A program made the position numbers and the translations under genes. From Bacteroidota bacterium (lineage in GTDB: Bacteria > Bacteroidota > Bacteroidia > Chitinophagales > Chitinophagaceae), in NCBI GenBank assembly GCA_026391195.1, contig JAPLEI010000005.1, positions 13,910 through 48,610 of the forward strand: 34,701 nt of DNA, given 5' to 3'. The notes below the pieces were generated by a model. It had not been told where the DNA came from. It did not search any database and saw only the letters and a program-made list of their open reading frames with translations. How positions within the stretch are numbered: position 1 is the stretch's first letter; each line of letters begins with the position of its first letter. This document shows, piece by piece, positions 16,787 through 25,421 of this stretch.

Positions 16787-18355
16787 TTATCGCTTGTTTC
16801 TTCTGGTAGGGAAAAACAATCCCGATTTAGATTTGGCGGAAGTAGTTTCTGGAGAACCAAAATGCGACATGGCACAACGGAAACCAATGGTGTTGTTGCT
16901 TTCATTTTCATCTAGATAGCGACGAGTACCCGGACTTAACCAATAAGGACGGTCGTTCCAGCTTCCTCCCTTGTAAACCCGTGATTTGTCGGAAATAAGC
17001 GTGGTAATCCCAAAATTATACTGGGCACTGCTCGAAGAATCTCCATCCAAATAATCTATTGCATATGCTTTTTGATAGTTCAGGCGATTTTTAACTTCGT
17101 CGTTCGTTTGTGGCAAGGTCTTGATACGTCCCTTATCATCTCGTAAATTACCTTGTCCGGCCGACATATCTGTTTTTGTAAAAATATTTCCTCTGAAGGG
17201 GTTCAAATCATCTTCGTTGGCATTCATTGTGGGACGAAAAACATCCTGCACCCACTCATTTACATTGCCACTCATATTATACAATCCAAAACCGTTGGGG
17301 TAATAAGAATCTACTTCTGCTGTGTAAGCGGCATTATCGTTTAAGCCCCCGGCAACTCCCATATTATCTCCGGCACCTCTTTTAAAGTTGGCCAGAAACT
17401 GACCTTGTAATTTCCCTTTTTGTGTGTAACGGAGGTTGTCGTAGCCTTCGTTCTTCCAGGCATACACTTGCTTGTTGGCAATAATTTCCTCCCCACGATT
17501 GGCAGATCCCTTCATTTTTCTTTGGGGATTTTGCATCATATAACCATAAGCGGCATATTCCCATTCTGCTTCTGTTGGCAGTCGATAATCGCCGTACAAG
17601 ATGCCATCTTCTACTTTAATGGTAGTTCGCGGGCGACCCTGTGCATCTTTCAGCGGATTGCTTTTAGAGGTAACCTGCTTGCCAGGGGTAGCCTGGTATT
17701 CGCCCATCAGATAGGCTTTTGTATTAAAATTATCCGATCCAGCTCCATTCAATTCCTTTTTAATCTGTGTTTTTGCATCTAGGAAGCCAGATTTAATAGC
17801 AGTAACCTCATTTACCCGGTCGGTGCGCCAGATACAAAAATCGTTGGCTTGCTTCCAGGTGATACCTACAACCGGATAGTAGTTAAAGGCGGGGTGACGG
17901 AAATAATATTCCACCATCGGCTCGTTGAAGCTTAATTCAGATCTCCAAACATTGGTATCTGGATAGGCTGCGGCAACTATCGTATCCATACCGGCCGTTC
18001 CAAACACATTCTCCAACCAATAGAGGTATTCACGATAATGCACATTGGCCACCTCTGTTTTATCTATAAAAAATGAGTTAACTGTAACTCTTCTGGGGGC
18101 ATTGTTCCAGTCTGCCATCACGTCTTCCTGGGTTGCACCCATGGTAAAAGTACCTCCCTGCACAAAAACGAGTCCAGGAGCCGTTTTTACGTCCTTGGGC
18201 TTCATTACGCTGAAATTACCCTGGGTTTTGTCGTTATAGTTCCATCCGGTTACAGACGATTTTTCCGGTTTTTTCGAAAAAATGCTACAGGAGGATATAG
18301 TGCCCATAATTGCAAGAAAACAGGCAGCATTACCAAGGAAAGAAAGTAGTTTCAT
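16787..18355 (-). CDS. gldJ: Gliding motility lipoprotein GldJ (sulfatase-modifying-factor fold)
   Basis: This 522-residue protein has a lipoprotein signal ending in TISSC (Cys23) when started at ATG 18353-18355. The frame extends to a GTG at 18388, but that would bury the signal peptide. The rest is a formylglycine-generating-enzyme-like domain: VFVQGGTFTMGATQ, FIDKTEVANVHYREYLYW, YPVVGITWKQANDFCIWR, YRLPTEAEWEYAAYG, YNMSGNVNEWVQDVF and YKGGSWNDRPYWLSPGTRRY. GldJ and GldK share this fold. Adjacency to porU/porV and murF and the YLYWLENVF segment favour GldJ. GldJ is needed for gliding and stabilises GldK of the type IX secretion ring in Flavobacterium johnsoniae. A structural rather than enzymatic role is expected. 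Confidence 0.9.
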   Translation of the reverse strand: MKLLSFLGNAACFLAIMGTISSCSIFSKKPEKSSVTGWNYNDKTQGNFSVMKPKDVKTAPGLVFVQGGTFTMGATQEDVMADWNNAPRRVTVNSFFIDKTEVANVHYREYLYWLENVFGTAGMDTIVAAAYPDTNVWRSELSFNEPMVEYYFRHPAFNYYPVVGITWKQANDFCIWRTDRVNEVTAIKSGFLDAKTQIKKELNGAGSDNFNTKAYLMGEYQATPGKQVTSKSNPLKDAQGRPRTTIKVEDGILYGDYRLPTEAEWEYAAYGYMMQNPQRKMKGSANRGEEIIANKQVYAWKNEGYDNLRYTQKGKLQGQFLANFKRGAGDNMGVAGGLNDNAAYTAEVDSYYPNGFGLYNMSGNVNEWVQDVFRPTMNANEDDLNPFRGNIFTKTDMSAGQGNLRDDKGRIKTLPQTNDEVKNRLNYQKAYAIDYLDGDSSSSAQYNFGITTLISDKSRVYKGGSWNDRPYWLSPGTRRYLDENESNNTIGFRCAMSHFGSPETTSAKSKSGLFFPTRRNKR

Positions 18356-18455
18356 GATGCTAAAATTGATGGTATAAGTAGTTTTCACGAATTGGATTGT
18401 TACAAACCAATGCGAATATATAAGTTTTACCGGTGGTAGATTCCGTTTAGGGCCC

Positions 18456-18484
18456 TTGACTTTGTTAGCAAAAACCTAATTTTA
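18456..18484 (+). promoter_or_regulatory. Possible porU promoter
   Basis: A TTG at 18456-18458, an 18-bp spacer and TAATTTTA at 18477-18484 resemble the Bacteroidota promoter with one mismatch in the core. A perfect 8-bp palindrome TGTTAACA at 18489-18496 lies just downstream, near the predicted start of transcription. It lies in the gldJ/porU divergent region. Confidence 0.35.
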
Positions 18485-18543
18485 ACTCTGTTAACAATTA
18501 ACGCTGTTCAAGGGGGCATTATTATCAGTAACCGATATATTGT

Positions 18544-21500
18544 ATGATTTTCAGGTTGTTTTTGGTGATTATGGTGGGCACACTGATAGGATCTTCTAAC
18601 CTATTTGGGCAGCGGGTGTATGCTGCTCATTCGGTATTGGCAGCGGGAAGTTGGACTCAACTGGGGGTAACTCGCGAAGGGGTGTTTAAAGTTACAGCCA
18701 CTGCTTTGGCACAGGCAGGCATTTCAACTGGCAATCTTTCGAGTAATTCAATCCGCTTGTTTGGAAATGGGGGCGCGATGCTTCCCGAAAATAACCGGGA
18801 ACCCCGAGCAGATGATTTAATAGAAAATGCCCTGGAAATGGTGGATGGAGGGGATGGCATTTTTAATGGAACGGATTATTTCCTCTTTTACGCCCCGGGG
18901 CCGCATCCCTGGATCAAAGATGCCCTTACCGGATTATGGCAGCACCAAACCAACCTCTATTCCGATACAGCCTATTACTACCTAACCATTGGCGGTAATG
19001 GAAGAAGAATATCCCTTCAAACGGCGCAACCTGCTGCTACCGTAACCGTTCGGGAAATAGACGACCGATTTTATCAGGAGCTCGAATTGGAAAATGTATT
19101 GTTTAGCGGAAAAAACTGGCTCGGAACTAAATTGGGAGCACAACCCGGACAATCACTTACCACAACGCTTGCCATTCCTTTTACCTTATTTAATACCCAG
19201 CAGCCGGTTACCCTCATCAGCCAGTTGGCAGCCCGTTCGGTGGGCGCTCCCACTACTTTTCGTTTGCTACAACAAAGTCAGGCAGTTCAGGAAACGAGTT
19301 TACCTGCGGTGAGCGGTCAATTTTTAGAAACTTATGCTACCCAGGGCAAACAGCTATCCCGGTTTTTACCGTCAGCTTCGGGCAACTTGTCGATACAAAT
19401 ACAAATGTCCTCAACCAATCCTGCAGCTATTGGATGGATTGATTGGATAGAAGTTTTTGCCCGCAGGCAGCTGGCATTTACTGGCAGTGAAACTTTATTT
19501 TTTAGAGACACCCGTTCGGTAAGTTCCGGTGCTGTAGCCGCTTTCGAAATTCAGCAGGTTCCAACTGTCGGTGGCGTATTTGTTTGGGATGTAACGAATC
19601 CATTCAATCCGGTAAAAATGAATACCACGCATTCGGGTAATCTGATGCAATGGGTGAATGGGGCAGCCACCTTACGAGAGTATGCTGCGGGAATTTTAAG
19701 TGCTTTGCCAGAGCCTATTTTATTGGGGAAAGTTGCTAATCAAGATTTACACAATAGTTCGCCCGTGCGGATGTTGGTAATCACGCAGGCAAGTTTATTG
19801 TCGGAAGCTTACCGGTTGGCTGAATACCATCGGGTTAGGGATGGAATTTCGGCAAGTGTAGTAACTACGCAACAGATTTATCATGAATTTTCTGGTGGCA
19901 ATCCCGACCCAACTGCCCTAAGGGATTTTGTAAAAATGTATTACGATAAAGCCAGAAATACTGGCAGCCTTCGCCCGGAATACCTGTTGCTATTGGGTTC
20001 TGGCAGTTATGATTACAAGCGTAAAAAAATACAGGATGGCAATTTAGTGCCGGTATACGAAAGTCCGGAATCCCTGGATCCCCTGCGAACCTATACTTCG
20101 GATGACTTTTTTGGTTTGCTGGATGATGGCGAAGATTTTAGTGCCATGCGAGCGGGGGATGGACTGGATATTGCCATTGGTCGATTGCCGGCTGTTAATT
20201 TAGTAGAAGCTACCCGGGTAGTAAACAAAATCATTCGCTATCAACAACCCGTATCGCAGGGATCGTGGCGGATGCAAACGCTGTTTATAGGAGATGACCG
20301 GGATAATAATTTGCATTTTAATGATGCTCAACAAATAACGGCCAGTACTTTTCAAACCAACCCTTTGCTGAATATTCAGAAAGTGTATTTAGATGCTTTT
20401 CCGATTATAAGCAGTAGCGGCGGTGATCGATATCCGCAGGTAAATGAAACCATCGTAAATCAATGTTTCCGGGGGGCATTGGTAGTTAATTACACGGGGC
20501 ATGGAAATTATCTGCGACTCGCGGATGAAGCGGTTTTTACGGCAGAGGAAGTGAAGCGATTCAATAACCCCAATCGCTTACCCTTATTTATTACTGCCAG
20601 CTGTGATTTTGCTCCGCACGATAATCCGGCAGTAGTTTCCCTGGGTGATCGGGTATTAAAAAACGATTCAACCGGAGGCATCGCCCTGTTAACCACTACC
20701 CGACCAGTATTTGCTTATAGCAATTTGCAAATGAATGATCAGTATCTGAAGGTAGGCATGCAAAAAGATGCTGCAGGAAATTACCTTTCCTTGGGAAAAT
20801 CGGTATTGCTGGCCAAGAATACCATTTTAAGTACTACCGGGGATGTATTAAATAACCGGAAGTTTACGCTGTTGGGCGATCCGGCCCTTACCCTGGCGTT
20901 TCCAAAAAATAACATCCGCTTAACCCGGTTAAATGGAAAGCCAATAACCGGCAACGATACCCTGAAGGCATTGGGTAGATATATCTGCGAGGGAGAATTG
21001 ACTGATTCCCGAGGCTTGCAATTAACAAATTTCAACGGGATAGTAGAACTCAGTTTGTACGACCAGCCACAGGTTTTAAAAACACTGGGAAACCGAAGTG
21101 GAAGTACGGCAGCGGTGTATAATCAACAAACAGCGGTGCTTTTTAGGGGCACTGCCACTGTGCAGGGGGGAAAATTTCGCATCAATTTTGTGGTACCCAA
21201 AGATATCAGCTATGCGTTGGGAAAGGCAAGGTTTAGTATGTATGCGCTGGGGGAGAATGCTGATGCCGGAGGGGTAGATACCAGTATATCGATTGGGGGG
21301 ATTTTGCCGGTTGCGGGAAAGGATGAGGAGGGCCCGGCTATTCGATTGTATCTAAATGATACTGCTTTTAGGGAAGGGGGCTTATCCAATGAATCGCCCT
21401 TGTTGATAGCCCTGTTAGAAGATAGTTCCGGAATCAATGCTTCCGGCAATGGTATTGGGCACGATATTACTGCTTGGCTGGATGAGAATACCCAAAATTC

Positions 21501-21978
21501 TTTCGTTTTGAATGAGTATTATCAGGCGGATATAGACAGCTACCAGAAAGGGAAGCTTGCATTTCGGTTGCCGGAATTAACGGAGGGTAGGCACCAGATT
21601 ACCCTAAAAGCCTGGGATTTGGCAAATAATTCATCTGTAAAAACATTAGAATTTTGGGTAAAAAAGCAAGAAAAGCTGGTGTTGGGAAGGGTGATGAATT
21701 TTCCCAATCCGTTTAGTTCGGGTACTACCTTTTCGGTAGAGCATAATCGGCCCGGCGTGCCGATGCGATTGGTAATCACCATTTATGATATCCTGGGGCG
21801 GTTGGTGAGCCAGATTCAACAGCCTATAACTGGGTCGGGCAGCAGAAATATTCAGGTACAATGGGCGGGGGAGGGGGCATCAGGAGCAAAATTGGCAAAA
21901 GGTATTTATATTTACCACCTGAAATTGATCTCCGAACCGGAATCAGCATCGGCCAGCGGCCAAATGATTCGATATTAA
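18544..21978 (+). CDS. porU: Type IX secretion sortase PorU (C25 gingipain-like peptidase)
   Basis: This 1144-residue cell-surface cysteine protease removes the C-terminal signal from type IX cargo and attaches the cargo to a surface glycolipid. The signal peptide ends near SSNLFGQ. The N-terminal beta region (WTQLGVTREGVFKVTATAL) is typical of PorU. The C25 peptidase domain contains YTGHGN with catalytic His653 and TASCDF with catalytic Cys687. The last about 95 residues, from FPNPFSSGT through YDILGRLVSQI to KGIYIYHLKL, form a type-A-like CTD fold. PorU of Porphyromonas gingivalis also carries an uncleaved CTD. The length fits the family. It is divergent from gldJ and followed by porV, a standard type IX grouping. 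Confidence 0.95.
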   Translation: MIFRLFLVIMVGTLIGSSNLFGQRVYAAHSVLAAGSWTQLGVTREGVFKVTATALAQAGISTGNLSSNSIRLFGNGGAMLPENNREPRADDLIENALEMVDGGDGIFNGTDYFLFYAPGPHPWIKDALTGLWQHQTNLYSDTAYYYLTIGGNGRRISLQTAQPAATVTVREIDDRFYQELELENVLFSGKNWLGTKLGAQPGQSLTTTLAIPFTLFNTQQPVTLISQLAARSVGAPTTFRLLQQSQAVQETSLPAVSGQFLETYATQGKQLSRFLPSASGNLSIQIQMSSTNPAAIGWIDWIEVFARRQLAFTGSETLFFRDTRSVSSGAVAAFEIQQVPTVGGVFVWDVTNPFNPVKMNTTHSGNLMQWVNGAATLREYAAGILSALPEPILLGKVANQDLHNSSPVRMLVITQASLLSEAYRLAEYHRVRDGISASVVTTQQIYHEFSGGNPDPTALRDFVKMYYDKARNTGSLRPEYLLLLGSGSYDYKRKKIQDGNLVPVYESPESLDPLRTYTSDDFFGLLDDGEDFSAMRAGDGLDIAIGRLPAVNLVEATRVVNKIIRYQQPVSQGSWRMQTLFIGDDRDNNLHFNDAQQITASTFQTNPLLNIQKVYLDAFPIISSSGGDRYPQVNETIVNQCFRGALVVNYTGHGNYLRLADEAVFTAEEVKRFNNPNRLPLFITASCDFAPHDNPAVVSLGDRVLKNDSTGGIALLTTTRPVFAYSNLQMNDQYLKVGMQKDAAGNYLSLGKSVLLAKNTILSTTGDVLNNRKFTLLGDPALTLAFPKNNIRLTRLNGKPITGNDTLKALGRYICEGELTDSRGLQLTNFNGIVELSLYDQPQVLKTLGNRSGSTAAVYNQQTAVLFRGTATVQGGKFRINFVVPKDISYALGKARFSMYALGENADAGGVDTSISIGGILPVAGKDEEGPAIRLYLNDTAFREGGLSNESPLLIALLEDSSGINASGNGIGHDITAWLDENTQNSFVLNEYYQADIDSYQKGKLAFRLPELTEGRHQITLKAWDLANNSSVKTLEFWVKKQEKLVLGRVMNFPNPFSSGTTFSVEHNRPGVPMRLVITIYDILGRLVSQIQQPITGSGSRNIQVQWAGEGASGAKLAKGIYIYHLKLISEPESASASGQMIRY

Positions 21979-22037
21979 ATAGTTTTGAATGCATTGATTT
22001 TTACTCTTTTACAGTATTTACGGAGGCTGCAAAATGA

Positions 22038-22060
22038 TAACAAGGTGTTAATACCTGTTA
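22038..22060. repeat. Imperfect inverted repeat in the porU-porV gap
   Basis: TAACAAGGT (22038-22046) and ACCTGTTA (22053-22060) form an 8-bp inverted repeat with one bulged A around GTTAAT. It lies in the 161-bp gap between porU and porV, 80 bases upstream of porV. There is no T run, so it is not a simple terminator. It may be an operator or an RNA hairpin. Confidence 0.4.
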
Positions 22061-22139
22061 GATTTCTGTAATAGTCGGAAAGCGGAACCCGTATTTTACT
22101 GCTCTATTAGAAGAATTTAAAAGTCAAAAAACGGAACGG

Positions 22140-23285
22140 ATGAAAAGAAAGTTTCAATTATTAGCCTTTTTTTGTGGTTCCCTTTTCGGTGCCAATTCAG
22201 TGCAGTCTCAAACTGGATCTATCAATATCGTATCTACGGCGGTGCCTTTTTTGCGCATTTCTCCCGACGCCCGTGCCGGTGGAATGGGAGATATGTCGAT
22301 TGCAACCACGCCCGATGCCAATGCCGCCTTCTGGAATTTGGCCAAGATACCCTTTGCCAAAAACAAGGATGCCGTTGCCGTAAATTATACGCCCTGGTTA
22401 AAAGATCTGGGCTTATCGGATGTGTATCTAGCGAGTTTGGCTGCCTATCATAAATTGTCCGACGAATCGGCCATTTCTACTTCATTGCGGTTTTTTAGTT
22501 TGGGAAATATTCAGTTGACTGATTTTTCGGGTAACGTATTGAATAATATAAAGCCCAGTGAGTTTTCGGTAGATTTTGGGTATTCGCGTATTCTGAATAA
22601 TAAATTGAGTTTGGGAGTAGCCATTCGATATATCAATTCTCGTTTGGTAATTGGGGATGTGGGAACCGGGGTAGTGTATAAGGCGGGAACTTCGGTGGCG
22701 GGGGATGTGTCGTTGTTTTATCACGGGGTAGATGAGTCGGGGGCCGGCTTAAATTGGGGACTGAGTTTGTCTAATTTGGGTGCCAAAATTGGGTACACCA
22801 ATGATGCCCGTAACAAAGATTTTATACCTGCCAATCTGGGAGTGGGCGCAACGTATAATTTTGTGATGGACGAAAATAACCGACTCATGTTGGGGTTGGA
22901 TATCAATAAATTATTGGTTCCGGTAGTGCCTCCTGCAACGGGGGTATATGCAACGGATTCGGCCAGTTTGGCCAACTATCGCAGTACCAGTGTGCTTTCC
23001 AGCTGGTTTAAATCGTTTAATGATGGAACCAATCAGTTGAATTCTTTGCAGGCTTCGCTGGGTGCTGAATATGCCTATAATGAACAGTTTTTTGTTCGGG
23101 CCGGTTATTTTTACGAAGACAAATCCCGCGGGAATCGCCAATATTTTTCAGTAGGTGCCGGTTTTAGTATGGATGCCTTCCAGGTAAATTTATCCTATCT
23201 GGTTCCTTCCGGTTCGGGTATCACCCGCAATCCATTATCGAATACGATTCGGGTGGGATTGCTATTTAATATTGGGGGTAAATAA
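22140..23285 (+). CDS. porV: Type IX secretion outer-membrane protein PorV
   Basis: This 381-residue FadL-like outer-membrane beta-barrel protein starts with a signal peptide ending near NSVQSQ. PorV signatures are AVPFLRISPDARAGGMGD near the N-terminus, DANAAFWNLAKIPF and WLKDLGLSDVYLA. The C-terminal strands end in IRVGLLFNIGGK. PorV (LptO) binds the C-terminal signal of cargo and carries it from the SprA translocon to PorU for attachment. It follows porU by 161 bp, and the pair probably works as one attachment complex. Length and order match the usual PorU-PorV arrangement of the phylum. Confidence 0.95.
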   Translation: MKRKFQLLAFFCGSLFGANSVQSQTGSINIVSTAVPFLRISPDARAGGMGDMSIATTPDANAAFWNLAKIPFAKNKDAVAVNYTPWLKDLGLSDVYLASLAAYHKLSDESAISTSLRFFSLGNIQLTDFSGNVLNNIKPSEFSVDFGYSRILNNKLSLGVAIRYINSRLVIGDVGTGVVYKAGTSVAGDVSLFYHGVDESGAGLNWGLSLSNLGAKIGYTNDARNKDFIPANLGVGATYNFVMDENNRLMLGLDINKLLVPVVPPATGVYATDSASLANYRSTSVLSSWFKSFNDGTNQLNSLQASLGAEYAYNEQFFVRAGYFYEDKSRGNRQYFSVGAGFSMDAFQVNLSYLVPSGSGITRNPLSNTIRVGLLFNIGGK

Positions 23286-23356
23286 TACCCTAGCTCCGCT
23301 GTATCTTTACCCGATAAAAGGGGTGCGAGGTTTGTACATCCAATAAATTAAAGCTT

Positions 23357-23836
23357 ATGGCTATCCGAATTGGTTATGGTATCGATTTCCATCAATTGGT
23401 GGAGGGTAGGGATTTGGTAATTGGGGGTGTACAGATAGCCCACCATAAAGGGGCGCTGGGGCATAGTGATGCGGATGTGTTGTTGCATGCGATTTGTGAT
23501 GCGTTATTGGGAGCGGCTTGTTTGGGGGATATTGGGGTACATTTTCCGGATACGGATATGGCATTTAAAAATATCGATAGTCGCATTTTATTGGCAAAAA
23601 CAAATGAATTGATTCGCGAAGCCGGTTACACGATTGGCAATATAGATGCCACGCTTTGTTTAGAAGCGCCCAAGATAAAACCCTATGTAGCCCGCATGCA
23701 GGAGGCGATTGCGGGTATTTTGGGGATAGCTGTAACGGATATTTCTATCAAAGCAACCACTACGGAGAAAATGGGCTTTGTGGGCAGGGAAGAGGGTTTG
23801 GTGGCGCATGCGGTTTGTTTGTTGGAGCGGAATTAA
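23357..23836 (+). CDS. ispF: 2-C-methyl-D-erythritol 2,4-cyclodiphosphate synthase
   Basis: This 159-residue enzyme of the non-mevalonate isoprenoid pathway cyclises CDP-methylerythritol phosphate to MEcPP. Metal ligands are Asp10 and His12 in GYGIDFHQL and His44 in [23 protein letters not shown], the GNIDATL segment and the C-terminal [17 protein letters not shown] complete the family pattern. The length is normal. A near-consensus promoter core (TATCTTTA at about 23300) lies in the 71-bp gap after porV. The polysaccharide-locus dehydrogenase follows after only 10 bases, so a housekeeping gene may lead into the glycan genes. Confidence 0.96.
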   Translation: MAIRIGYGIDFHQLVEGRDLVIGGVQIAHHKGALGHSDADVLLHAICDALLGAACLGDIGVHFPDTDMAFKNIDSRILLAKTNELIREAGYTIGNIDATLCLEAPKIKPYVARMQEAIAGILGIAVTDISIKATTTEKMGFVGREEGLVAHAVCLLERN

Positions 23837-23846
23837 TTGATAAGTT

Positions 23847-25151
23847 ATGCAAATGGAACGGGGAGCAGAAAAGATTGCTGTTATTGGATTAGGCTATGTT
23901 GGTTTACCCCTGGCTATTTTATTAAGCAAGCAATATGCAGTAACCGGATATGATCATGCTGATAACCGGATTGCTGAGTTACAAAATCTGAATGATAGGA
24001 GTGGAGAAGTAACTTCTAAAGAATTATCGGATGCATTTTTACTGTTCAAGTCATCAAAGGGAAATATCGGGTTACAGGTAACTGATAATCCTGATACAAT
24101 TGCGCATTCAACCATATTTATCATAGCAGTTCCCACTCCAGTTGATAAAAGTAATTTACCTGATTTATCCCCATTAAAAGCTGCCACTGAATTAGTTGCC
24201 CGGCACTTAAAAAAAGGAGACTTGGTAATATACGAATCCACTGTTTATCCAGGTTGTACCGAGGAGGTTGCTGTGCCTATTTTGGAGCAGGTATCTCAGC
24301 TTACGTATAATAGAGATTTTACTGTAGGCTATTCTCCTGAACGAATGAATCCGGGAGATAAGCAACGTAGGTTAGCAGATATTGTAAAAGTTACTTCTGG
24401 GTCCAATGTGGAAGCGGCGAACCGGGTAAATAATCTGTATGCTTCCATAATAAAGGCAGGTACTTATTTGGCCCCCAGTATTAAAATAGCGGAGGCTTCT
24501 AAGGTAGTAGAAAATACGCAGCGGGATATCAATATCGCTTATATGAATGAGCTTTCGAAAGTGTTTACTGCATTGGATATTGATATGAAGGAGGTAACAA
24601 AGGCAGCGGCTACCAAATGGAATTTTTTGCCTTTTCATCCGGGTTTGGTGGGCGGACATTGTATAGGCGTTGATCCTTATTATCTGATACATCGTTCAAT
24701 GCAGGCAGGCTATGAGCCTGTATTACTTAAATCGGCCAGGGTAATCAATAATAGCATGGGCGATTATGTTGCCAGCAGGATGTTAGCATTACTAGCAAAG
24801 AAGCAGATTGATGCAAGCACTGCCCGTGTGTTAATAATGGGTATTGCCTTTAAAGAAAACACGGCGGATATCAGAAATAGTCGGGTAGTAGAATTAATCA
24901 ACCAACTGATAGCTTCAGAGGTTGCAGTTGATATTTATGATCCTTTGGTAGATGCCCAGGCAGTTAGAGAAAGTTATGGGTTAACCTGTTTAGATAAGCT
25001 GGGCGAAACGGATAAATACGATGGAATAATTATTGCCGTGCCGCATGCTGTTTTTTATGATGTTGATTATGGTAAGTATTTGAAACAGCGGGCTGTTTTA
25101 TATGATTTACATGGAATTGTTTCGAGTCAACTTTCCCACGGAACCTTGTAA
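23847..25151 (+). CDS. Nucleotide-sugar dehydrogenase (UDP-HexNAc 6-dehydrogenase, WbpO/TviB type)
   Basis: This 434-residue NAD-dependent enzyme oxidises C6 of a UDP-sugar to the uronic acid in two steps. The NAD-binding loop is IAVIGLGYVGLPLA (residues 10-23). The catalytic segment GLVGGHCIGVDPYYL carries Cys272. SPERMNPGD and the C-terminal ILIMG-like NAD-domain remnant (RVLIMGIAFKENTADIRNS) are typical of the WbpO/TviB/Cap5L group that makes UDP-GalNAcA or related acids, rather than plain UDP-glucose dehydrogenases. It starts 10 bases after ispF; a second ATG two codons in is also possible. It opens the polysaccharide locus. The exact sugar (GlcNAc or GalNAc) is uncertain. Confidence 0.92.
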   Translation: MQMERGAEKIAVIGLGYVGLPLAILLSKQYAVTGYDHADNRIAELQNLNDRSGEVTSKELSDAFLLFKSSKGNIGLQVTDNPDTIAHSTIFIIAVPTPVDKSNLPDLSPLKAATELVARHLKKGDLVIYESTVYPGCTEEVAVPILEQVSQLTYNRDFTVGYSPERMNPGDKQRRLADIVKVTSGSNVEAANRVNNLYASIIKAGTYLAPSIKIAEASKVVENTQRDINIAYMNELSKVFTALDIDMKEVTKAAATKWNFLPFHPGLVGGHCIGVDPYYLIHRSMQAGYEPVLLKSARVINNSMGDYVASRMLALLAKKQIDASTARVLIMGIAFKENTADIRNSRVVELINQLIASEVAVDIYDPLVDAQAVRESYGLTCLDKLGETDKYDGIIIAVPHAVFYDVDYGKYLKQRAVLYDLHGIVSSQLSHGTL

Positions 25152-25230
25152 TTATTCGCAGCCCTGTTGATAATCTTTTTTTTATAACCCTTTCCGAACC
25201 ATTATTTTCACTTTTAAGACGGATACTCCT

Positions 25231-25271
25231 TACAATATTGAATCGTATAAATTAAAACTTTATACAATATT
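25231..25271. repeat. Nested direct and inverted repeat upstream of the GHMP kinase gene
   Basis: TACAATATT occurs twice in direct orientation (25231-25239 and 25263-25271, 32 bp apart). Between and overlapping them, GTATAAA (25245-25251) and TTTATAC (25259-25265) form a perfect 7-bp inverted repeat with a 7-nt loop. It lies in the 270-bp gap 25152-25421, which otherwise holds no gene. A regulator-binding site is possible, but the DNA is very AT-rich and chance cannot be excluded. Confidence 0.4.
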
Positions 25272-25320
25272 TTATAGCTGCTTAGCTATTTTTATATGAT
25301 AGTTTTGGCTATAAAATGGG

Positions 25321-25328
25321 TATATTTG
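25321..25328 (+). promoter_or_regulatory. Possible -7 element for the polysaccharide operon
   Basis: TATATTTG matches TAnnTTTG. The nearest TTTG (25304-25307) is only 13 bp upstream, closer than usual. If used, the transcript would carry a leader of about 90 nt before the ATG at 25422. Confidence 0.35.
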
Positions 25329-25421
25329 TAGTGTTCTTATCTGCGTTTTAGTAGGCAGAGATTGCTGTAACCTTCATGTGAGTGAGAGAGACGTAGTCAT
25401 GCCCATTTTTGTACATTTTTC

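Noticed and set aside
17420-17782. Plus-strand open frame of 120 codons opposite gldJ
   Set aside because: It is a hydrophobic-looking shadow of the FGE-like domain. gldJ accounts for the region.
25275-25292. TAGCT-GCTT-AGCTA hairpin followed by TTTTTATA as a terminator of the dehydrogenase gene
   Set aside because: The stem is only 5 bp and AT-rich and lies 120 bases past the stop codon, so it is too weak to call.
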